Shown: piece by piece, positions 6,728-11,337 of the stretch
Position numbering within the stretch: position 1 is the stretch's first letter
How the letters are laid out: every line of letters starts with the position of its first letter
From: a virus
Direction: 5' to 3' (one strand)
IMG/VR virus record: IMGVR_UViG_3300033150_002982
Location: 1-31,502 of that record
DNA length: 31,502 nucleotides
The notes under the pieces: generated by a model
What the model was told of the DNA's origin: nothing
The model's input: the letters and a program-made list of their open reading frames with translations, nothing else
Databases searched by the model: none
Translations under genes and position numbers: made by a program

Positions 6728-6745
6728 TATCCCTTTCGGGGGATA
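6728..6745 (+). other. 7 bp hairpin with a UUCG loop
   Basis: TATCCCT (6728-6734), TTCG loop, GGGGATA (6739-6745), with one U-G pair. UUCG is an unusually stable RNA tetraloop, so the segment may act as RNA. It lies 9 bases after B-block copy 1. Confidence 0.4.
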
Positions 6746-7411
6746 ATGTTGATTTTAGCGGGTTGTGGGCGTTATCTGTATTCCTTTATTGGTGCGAGTT
6801 TGATGTGAATCTTGAGTCTAAGATTTGCCGTTTTTGCCTTAGAAAATATCTTTTAGGGATACGAGATGAGTCTAATAGGGATATTTCAAAAAGAGCGAAT
6901 CTCGAAGTCATCTAATGTTAGCACGGAGCAAGGAGAAAAAATGTTGCATCTCCTCAAAAAAATGGAAATTTTTAAAAATTGACGATCTCGGAATCACTTG
7001 TATGGAGTAGGTTATAGACGTCGTGTTTCGATAAATTCAATAACCATGCGGGTTTGAGTTTCTAAAAAAGGCTTTTGAGGGATAATTGGAACAAGTCAAA
7101 CAGCGATAAATAAAAGGAAAGTCGAGTCGGAGGGAGTCTCTATGGTAAATATTACGATTTAGGAGCGGGTTACAGCGGAATAAATACTACTAAAGGGAAT
7201 ATGGAGAAAAAATGAAAAAAGAGATCAAGGAATAATAGGTATTAGAGTACCTGTGGATAACTAGGACTCGATAACTACTTTTTTTATACCCTACCCTACC
7301 CTCTATTTTTTGGCTATTGCTTTCAGGAGTATTTCAGTAGAAAATTAAAATTCGATGTGTATGGGGTATATATAGTTTTCAGGAATTACTCGATCGGATG
7401 AAATTTGATTT

Positions 7412-7434
7412 CTGTAATATAATGTAGAAGCGGG
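7412..7434. repeat. B-block repeat, copy 2
   Basis: CTGTAA, TATAATGT, AGAAGCGGG. It matches the ends of the copies at 6697 and 7673 with the same 8-base spacing. Here the block precedes rather than follows its neighbouring A-block, starting 45 bases before it. Confidence 0.55.
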
Positions 7435-7456
7435 TTTTATTTTTAAAGAATCGGAA

Positions 7457-7482
7457 TATCCTTTTTAGTGGTAATTTTTTGG
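7457..7482. repeat. A-block repeat, copy 2
   Basis: Begins TATCCTTTTTAGTGGTAA and continues with a T-run and GG. Compared with copy 3 it shares TATCC, TTTTAGTGGTAATTT and GG. Same orientation as the other copies. Confidence 0.6.
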
Positions 7483-7627
7483 TGTGAGATGTGCTATTAG
7501 AAAGAAAGAAGGGATCGAGAAGTCGGAATAGGGGATTAGGAGTTGGATTGAGAGATTTAGAGAAATTGGGAAATTGGGGAGGAGGCTAGTTTTTTGAGGG
7601 AAAATGTGTTCATTTTTGTGCATATTC

Positions 7628-7650
7628 TATCCCTTTTAGTGGTAATTTGG
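7628..7650. repeat. A-block repeat, copy 3
   Basis: Begins TATCCCTTTTAGTGGTAA and ends TTTGG. It is followed 45 bases from its start by B-block copy 3, mirroring the A1-B1 pair. Confidence 0.6.
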
Positions 7651-7672
7651 CAAAAAAAGGTTCGAGAAACGG

Positions 7673-7695
7673 CTGTAAAGTTGAGTAGAGGCGGG
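7673..7695. repeat. B-block repeat, copy 3
   Basis: CTGTAA, AGTTGAGT, AGAGGCGGG. It differs from copy 2 by one base in the second half. The flanking bases (GATAG after it) also match copy 1. Confidence 0.55.
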
Positions 7696-7849
7696 ATAGC
7701 GTAGAACCTGTATTACAAATTTGCAAGAGTTATATTACAATTTTTGAAACAGAATAAATTGAAGTGTAAACAGAGTTAGATCCTTCACTTTCTTTTTCCC
7801 TTTCAATCATCAAAACTCAATTGTCAAAGAGCGAATAATCTTATCCAAA

Positions 7850-7873
7850 CGCTTCTTTGTAGAAGTAGAAGCG
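7850..7873. repeat. hairpin between the non-coding segment and the next gene
   Basis: CGCTTCT (7850-7856) and AGAAGCG (7867-7873) are exact reverse complements around a 10-base spacer, which itself allows an alternative CTTCT/AGAAG pairing. It lies just past the stop of the minus-strand gene at 7894-8076. There is no clear T-run, so terminator function is uncertain. The right arm repeats the AGAAGCG of the B-blocks. Confidence 0.45.
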
Positions 7874-7893
7874 CTCAGAAAAGACTATTGATT

Positions 7894-8076
7894 TTAATTA
7901 ACGATTATTAATTCTCCCTTACACATCAAATTTGGACATGGTGCGATGCCTTTCGGGTCTATTCCGTCCTTTTTACACATTTCCTTCCAATTCTCTCCTA
8001 ACTTCTTCGCTATACTGATAGACTCACTATCAGTAAACTCTACTCCGCATTTATTACACACTAACTTTTCCGTCAT
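7894..8076 (-). CDS. 60-residue zinc-ribbon protein
   Basis: Start follows AAGGAGGTGAATAACA. CNKCGVEF at the N-terminus and CPNLMC near the C-terminus, about 38 residues apart, make a two-knuckle zinc ribbon with a helix between. Last gene of the 7894-8653 run. Function unknown. Confidence 0.75.
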   Translation of the reverse strand: MTEKLVCNKCGVEFTDSESISIAKKLGENWKEMCKKDGIDPKGIAPCPNLMCKGELIIVN

Positions 8077-8107
8077 TGTTATTCACCTCCTTAATCTATC
8101 TTTTGTT

Positions 8108-8359
8108 TTAAATCTCCGTAAGTGTAGATATCATTCTTCTTTCATATACTGCATCTAATTTTAGCCAATTTTTTTCGAAGACCAAAATTAATGTCCTGCC
8201 GTGTATAAAATCATCGAAATGCATTTCTTTTGAATTTGAAGAAGGAATCTCAGGATACATGACATCTACTTTTTTATCGTAAAGATAAAGGCGATTCATA
8301 GGATCGCCATCAGCCGAACATTTATTCAAATATTCAAAGCGAGAGTTAATTTTTATCAT
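8108..8359 (-). CDS. 83-residue phage protein, unknown function
   Basis: Start follows AGAGGTGAATAACA, nearly the same leader as the next gene downstream. Beta-rich sequence with two aromatic patches (RLYLYDKKVDVMYPEI and FEKNWLKLDAVYERR). It overlaps the preceding gene by 14 bases. No family recognised. Confidence 0.7.
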   Translation of the reverse strand: MIKINSRFEYLNKCSADGDPMNRLYLYDKKVDVMYPEIPSSNSKEMHFDDFIHGRTLILVFEKNWLKLDAVYERRMISTLTEI

Positions 8360-8507
8360 TGTTATTCACCTCTTTGCTTTTCTTAATTCGCAAATTAATA
8401 CTTTCCTCGAACGCAAACTTACAAATCCAATCTTTCGCTTCTTTTTTGGTAGGAAAGTTTTTTGCGATTACTTTTCCTTTTCCTCTATTATCTATAATTT
8501 TATACAT
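8346..8507 (-). CDS. 53-residue phage protein, unknown function
   Basis: 53 codons from ATG at 8507 after AGAGGTGAGAAAAA. It begins MYKIIDNRGKGKVIAKNFP and continues TKKEAKDWICKFAFEE; a short beta hairpin then a helix, as in small domains that help cells interpret repeats of charged residues, but no family is recognised. It overlaps both neighbours by about 14-16 bases, as usual in this arm. Confidence 0.65.
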   Translation of the reverse strand: MYKIIDNRGKGKVIAKNFPTKKEAKDWICKFAFEESINLRIKKSKEVNNNDKN

Positions 8508-8653
8508 TTTTTCTCACCTCTTTTCTTTGTTAGTCTCTTAATAATTGCCATTGCTTCTTTACGACTCGGTCCACCCATTAAAGAAGCAAATAACTCTGAT
8601 TTCTTAAGTGTTTCCCTCGCTACCTTTAATTGATGCTTCTCTGGAATTGTCAT
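8492..8653 (-). CDS. conserved small phage protein (HQLxxAxxTL ... MGGxxxxEA family)
   Basis: 53 codons from ATG at 8653 after GGAGAGAAAA. MTIPEKHQLKVARETLK and SLMGGPSRKEAMAII resemble a family of short phage proteins I recall with the consensus MTkrxxHQLkIAkxTLkM ... MGGMTkeEA. Function unknown. First gene of the 7894-8653 run. Confidence 0.75.
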   Translation of the reverse strand: MTIPEKHQLKVARETLKKSELFASLMGGPSRKEAMAIIKRLTKKRGEKKCIKL

Positions 8654-8696
8654 TTTTCTCTCCTCTCTTCTCTTTTTTTTAATTTAGAATTTCCCA

Positions 8697-8737
8697 CCAA
8701 TCGAGGCCTATTTTCCCACCTCGAGTTGGCTTTTTTT
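8697..8737 (+). terminator. intrinsic terminator facing right
   Basis: CCAATCGAGG (8697-8706) pairs with CCTCGAGTTGG (8719-8729), with a small internal mismatch, and is followed by C and seven T (8731-8737). This has terminator form only on the plus strand, yet all adjacent genes are on the minus strand. Confidence 0.55.
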
Positions 8738-8768
8738 ATAAGAATTATAAAATTGCAGAGATAAGAGA

Positions 8769-8804
8769 GGGTACCAAGCACTCTTTGATCGGTGCTTGGT
8801 ACCC
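8769..8804. terminator. 13 bp perfect hairpin after the repeat-protein gene
   Basis: GGGTACCAAGCAC (8769-8781) and GTGCTTGGTACCC (8792-8804) are exact reverse complements around a 10-base loop. This is the strongest hairpin of the window. It lies between the repeat-protein gene and the next minus-strand gene, where a terminator is expected, but there is no immediate T-run on either strand. Confidence 0.5.
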
Positions 8805-8807
8805 CGT

Positions 8808-8859
8808 GCATCGGATAAGCAAGCATAGGGGTTTATTTTATTTTAAAGATATCCGATGC
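8808..8859 (-). repeat. 10 bp inverted repeat spanning the end of the repeat-protein gene
   Basis: GCATCGGATA (8808-8817) and TATCCGATGC (8850-8859) are exact reverse complements with a 32-base spacer. The right arm lies in the last codons of the gene ending at 8843. Together with the 8769-8804 hairpin it forms two consecutive stems at the 3' end of the transcript. Confidence 0.5.
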
Positions 8860-9793
8860 TTTGGAGCTGTCGCTTTATGCCTGATAATTTGGATCGGATC
8901 GGTAGATTGTTGTCAATACATAACTCAGGCAATCTTTTGTAACTCGCCGTGAAAATTTCTCTAAATTTTGCCCATGCCTGATCTGTTATTAATCCGTCTT
9001 CTGTCAGAGGAATTGTAAAAGACAATCTGTCGTTATGGTAGGTACTGGATATCAACATTACTCCCTTGTCGGTTTTAGCTGTAAGATTGATTGACCAATT
9101 ACCATTCCTACCGTTTTTAGAGTAACTCTTACCAAAGAGACTTTGGAATTTTGTTTTCTCTGCCTGGATAAGAGAGAGATTTTCTTTTGCTTGCGTTACT
9201 GCCTCTACCGCTTCTGCTTCCTTGAAGTCTAGGATTTTAAGCTTCTCCGCTATAATCTCTGGTGTAACCTTTTCTTGCGCTTGCTTGCGGAGCGCTTTGC
9301 GCTTTTTTGACAATTCAAGTTCCAAGCGAGTTAACTCGGCTAGCTCGATATCAATCGCTTTAAGGGGATCTTCCTCTGGTTTAACAGCGGTCTCAACAGC
9401 GGTCTCAACAGCGGTCTCAACAGCGGTCTCAACAGCGGTCTCAACAGCGGTCTCAACAGCGGGTTTAACAGCTGGTTTAACAGCGGGTTTAACATCGGCA
9501 ACAGCTGGTTTAACAGCGGTCTCAACAGCGGGTTTAACATCGGCAACAGCTGGTTTAACAGCGGTCTCAACAGCGGGTTTAACATCGGCAACAGCTGGTT
9601 TAACAGCGGTCTCAACAGCGGGTTTAACAGCGGTCTCAACAGCGGGTTTAACAGCGGTCTCAACAGCGGTCTCAACAGCGGTCTCAACAGCGGTCTCAAC
9701 AGCGGTCTCAACAGCGGGTTTAATTTTACTATTAGGATCGGTTTTAGGATTAGGTTTAATATACTTTTTATTCTTTCTTTTTGATTTTGACAT
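8843..9793 (-). CDS. 316-residue protein with TAVE/KPAV four-residue repeats
   Basis: Start follows AAAGGAGTATAACT. The N-terminal 24 residues are very basic (MSKSKRKNKKYIKPNPK). Residues about 25-141 are an almost unbroken run of four-residue units, ETAV and KPAV with occasional ADV, encoded by 12-base repeats with a 45-base higher-order unit present three times. Then comes a charged coiled coil (about 145-215, LTRLELELSKKRKALRKQAQ) and a globular C-terminal domain of about 100 residues (NGRNGNWSINLTAKTDKG onward) with no recognised family. The Pro/Ala/Val repeat should be an extended linker. The gene is much more GC-rich than its surroundings and has its own promoter, suggesting separate acquisition. 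Confidence 0.8.
   Translation of the reverse strand: MSKSKRKNKKYIKPNPKTDPNSKIKPAVETAVETAVETAVETAVETAVKPAVETAVKPAVETAVKPAVADVKPAVETAVKPAVADVKPAVETAVKPAVADVKPAVKPAVKPAVETAVETAVETAVETAVETAVETAVKPEEDPLKAIDIELAELTRLELELSKKRKALRKQAQEKVTPEIIAEKLKILDFKEAEAVEAVTQAKENLSLIQAEKTKFQSLFGKSYSKNGRNGNWSINLTAKTDKGVMLISSTYHNDRLSFTIPLTEDGLITDQAWAKFREIFTASYKRLPELCIDNNLPIRSKLSGIKRQLQSIGYL
9369..9720. repeat. 12 bp coding tandem repeats
   Basis: Plus-strand units ACAGCGGTCTCA, ACAGCGGGTTTA and ACAGCTGGTTTA alternate, with ACATCGGCA inserts. A 45-base combination occurs three times in a row. Because units are 12 bases, copy-number changes would keep the reading frame of the gene they encode. Confidence 0.85.
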
Positions 9794-9811
9794 AGTTATA
9801 CTCCTTTATCC

Positions 9812-9839
9812 CTTGCTTGCTTGCTTGCTTGCCTGCCTG
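9812..9839. repeat. CTTG/CCTG tetranucleotide microsatellite
   Basis: Five CTTG followed by two CCTG units lie in the leader of the repeat-protein gene, about 19 bases upstream of its start codon. Slippage here would change leader length, not the protein. Confidence 0.8.
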
Positions 9840-9884
9840 ATTATCAATGAGCGGTGCGGGAGGTTTTACTGTCTCCCATATATA

Positions 9885-9912
9885 AGTCTACAAAATTCTA
9901 CAGGTTTGTCAA
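9885..9912 (-). promoter_or_regulatory. sigma70-type promoter for the repeat-protein gene
   Basis: On the minus strand, TTGACA (9912-9907), 16 bases, TAGACT (9890-9885). It has the same -35 and the same spacer length as the late promoters. It gives a leader of about 85 bases containing the CTTG microsatellite. Confidence 0.55.
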
Positions 9913-9982
9913 GGGGTGCGATTTACCCCGTTGGATATTAACGATTGTAAGATGCCTTGTTATACGGCATTTTAAGATAATA

Positions 9983-9994
9983 GGGATATATCCC
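9983..9994. promoter_or_regulatory. 12 bp perfect palindrome
   Basis: GGGATATATCCC is fully self-complementary and lies about 70 bases upstream of the minus-strand promoter at 9885-9912. An operator for a dimeric regulator is possible; no regulator can be assigned. Confidence 0.35.
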
Positions 9995-10013
9995 GTAAAA
10001 ATTTAACCGACCT

Positions 10014-10044
10014 CTATCGCTGGACTGGATAGCATTACAGCGAT
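10014..10044. repeat. two mutually exclusive stems
   Basis: ATCGCTG (10016-10022) pairs with CAGCGAT (10038-10044), and CTATC (10014-10018) pairs with GATAG (10028-10032). The stems share bases and cannot form together. Confidence 0.35.
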
Positions 10045-10177
10045 TTGACCAATTTTTGCCTTAAAATTTGTTCAATTTAAAATGCGCTCATAAATAGGCT
10101 AAATTGACGAGATCTCGGGCTACCCCGTATATTATTACCTATGAAAATAGGGATGGCTTAAAAAGGGATAAGATTGA

Positions 10178-10590
10178 TACGGATACCGATATTTATACCG
10201 ATACCGATACCGCTACCGCTATGGCTACCGATACCGACACCGATACCGATACCGCTACCGTTATGGCTACCGCTACCGCTATGGCTACCGATACCGCTAC
10301 CGCTATGGCTACCGCTACCGACACCGATACCGATACCGCTACCGTTATGGCTACCGCTACCGCTACCGATACTGCGGGTCTGGAAGATATACCGCTACCG
10401 CTACCGATACTGCGGGTCTGGAAGATATACCGCTACCGCTACCGATACTGCGGGTCTGGAAGATATACCGCTACCGCTACCGATACCGCTACCGATACTG
10501 CGGGTCTGGAAGATATACCGCTACCGCTACCGATACCGCTACCGATACTGCGGGTCTGGAAGATATACCGCTACCGCTACCGATACTGAT
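10178..10590. repeat. ACCGAT/ACCGCT hexamer block with 38-50 bp higher-order units
   Basis: From about 10178 the sequence is built of ACCGAT, ACCGCT, ACCGAC and ACCGTT hexamers with ATGGCT inserts. From 10371 there are five copies of a unit beginning ACTGCGGGTCTGGAAGATAT followed by three or five hexamers; copies start at 10371, 10409, 10447, 10497 and 10547. The block is far more GC-rich than its flanks. No start codon with a ribosome binding site opens a frame through it, so it is treated as non-coding. Confidence 0.85.
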
Positions 10591-10648
10591 ATTCAATTTA
10601 TAATTTGTTGTATTCCTTATCTATATAGGCATTGAAGCATAAATTTAA

Positions 10649-10665
10649 GAAGTTAGTTTAACTTC
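10649..10665. repeat. 7 bp hairpin
   Basis: GAAGTTA (10649-10655) and TAACTTC (10659-10665) are exact reverse complements with a 3-base loop. It lies just past the hexamer block. Role unknown. Confidence 0.4.
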
Positions 10666-10876
10666 GGCGCTGTAAGCCTTTATTGATGCAAAGTTCACTG
10701 AAGAAATCTGGAAAATTACAGGTGTCGACGCACGATTTTTTCTAAAAATTTTACCATTTTCCTCCTAAAATGTAATATTAATGCATATTCCAGCCTTTTT
10801 CTTCATAATTATCCATAATTTCTTTTAAAATCTCTCTTTATTCTCTAAAATCATTAAAATTCGCTTCAATAAGGCG

Positions 10877-10927
10877 TTTTAGCTTGCTAAAATTGAAATT
10901 CGCTATTTTTTCCCGGAAAATTTTCCG
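10877..10927. promoter_or_regulatory. two inverted repeats upstream of the late promoter
   Basis: TTTTAGC/GCTAAAA (10877-10883 and 10886-10892) and the 14 bp perfect palindrome CGGAAAATTTTCCG (10914-10927) lie about 70 and 35 bases upstream of the -35 hexamer. Their position fits binding sites for a late-gene activator or repressor; this is inferred from geometry only. Confidence 0.45.
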
Positions 10928-10963
10928 ATTTTTATCCCTTCCAGTAGTATTTTTTGCTTCCTC

Positions 10964-10991
10964 TTGACACTTCTTTATTTTATATTATAAT
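10964..10991 (+). promoter_or_regulatory. late promoter with a consensus -35 and -10
   Basis: TTGACA (10964-10969), 16 bases, TATAAT (10986-10991). Both hexamers are perfect consensus. The expected transcription start (about 7 bases after the -10) coincides with the ATG at 10999, so the first gene should have a leaderless or nearly leaderless mRNA. Confidence 0.8.
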
Positions 10992-10998
10992 AAAAGTA

Positions 10999-11337
10999 AT
11001 GAAGAATGAAAATCTTGATTTATTAAAGAATAAGTTGCAGGATATTGTTATAGATATTCTTAACTCTAAGAAGATTGAGAAACAACTAAAACAATCTTCT
11101 CTAAAAGAAATTTCTTCTTTTTTGAAAGCATGTTCTGATATTTTAAATGAGTTAACTAAAACGGCTTCAAAAAAGAAGGATCAACCTTTAACTGCAGAAG
11201 ATTTTATTAAAAATCTCTCTGAGAAAGAAAATGAGAAAGCTATTCAAGTTTTTGGAAGTCCGCCAAAAAATAAGAATAAAAAAGAATCAGTTGTAAAAAC
11301 TGCAAAAGATGGTACATTATTACCGAGAGTTAAATGA
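10999..11337 (+). CDS. probable terminase small subunit
   Basis: 112 residues from ATG at 10999. The frame is open upstream to 10954, but that would run through the promoter, and no ribosome binding site precedes any start. The N-terminal half is helical (DLLKNKLQDIVIDILNSKK and SLKEISSFLKACSDILNEL); the C-terminus is basic and disordered (SPPKNKNKKESVVK). Its stop overlaps the large terminase start by 4 bases. The small-terminase assignment rests on size, helical content and position; no family motif was recognised. Confidence 0.55.
   Translation: MKNENLDLLKNKLQDIVIDILNSKKIEKQLKQSSLKEISSFLKACSDILNELTKTASKKKDQPLTAEDFIKNLSEKENEKAIQVFGSPPKNKNKKESVVKTAKDGTLLPRVK

Larger units (their letters stand above)
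6494..7893. other. 1.4 kb non-coding segment with repeats and hairpins
   Basis: No ORF of 60 codons exists on either strand, yet the sequence is not featureless. Unlike the left arm, the plus strand is purine- and G-rich. It holds three copies of a TATCCCTTTTAGTGGTAA-type block, three copies of a CTGTAA-(8)-AGAAGCGGG block, a 10 bp inverted repeat (6553-6586), a 7 bp stem with a UUCG loop (6728-6745) and another hairpin at 7850-7873. Plausible roles are an origin of replication, a promoter/operator cluster for the two flanking minus-strand runs, or a structured non-coding RNA; the sequence does not decide. Confidence 0.6.
9794..10998. other. divergent intergenic region
   Basis: About 1.2 kb between the last minus-strand gene and the first plus-strand gene. 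It contains, left to right, the CTTG microsatellite, a minus-strand promoter, the palindrome GGGATATATCCC (9983-9994), paired stems at 10014-10044, the hexamer repeat block, a 7 bp hairpin (10649-10665), two perfect inverted repeats (10877-10892 and 10914-10927) and the late promoter. Two plus-strand frames stay open through the hexamer block only because the repeat lacks stops. Confidence 0.6.

Noticed and set aside
9222-9941. Long plus-strand ORF opposite the repeat-protein gene
   Set aside because: It is the antisense shadow of the 12 bp repeats; no ribosome binding site, and the minus-strand frame has start signal, promoter and normal non-repeat domains.
10371-10590. CRISPR array
   Set aside because: Units are contiguous with no unique spacers, and the intervening hexamers are themselves repeats; no cas genes.
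9369-10590. Diversity-generating retroelement variable repeat
   Set aside because: No reverse transcriptase or template repeat in the window, and the tracts are simple repeats rather than adenine-specific variation.
10104-10635. Two open plus-strand frames through the hexamer repeat, giving Thr-Asp/Ala or Pro-Ile/Leu rich proteins
   Set aside because: The frames are open only because the repeat has no stop codons; both begin at TTG without a convincing ribosome binding site, and two frames are open at once.
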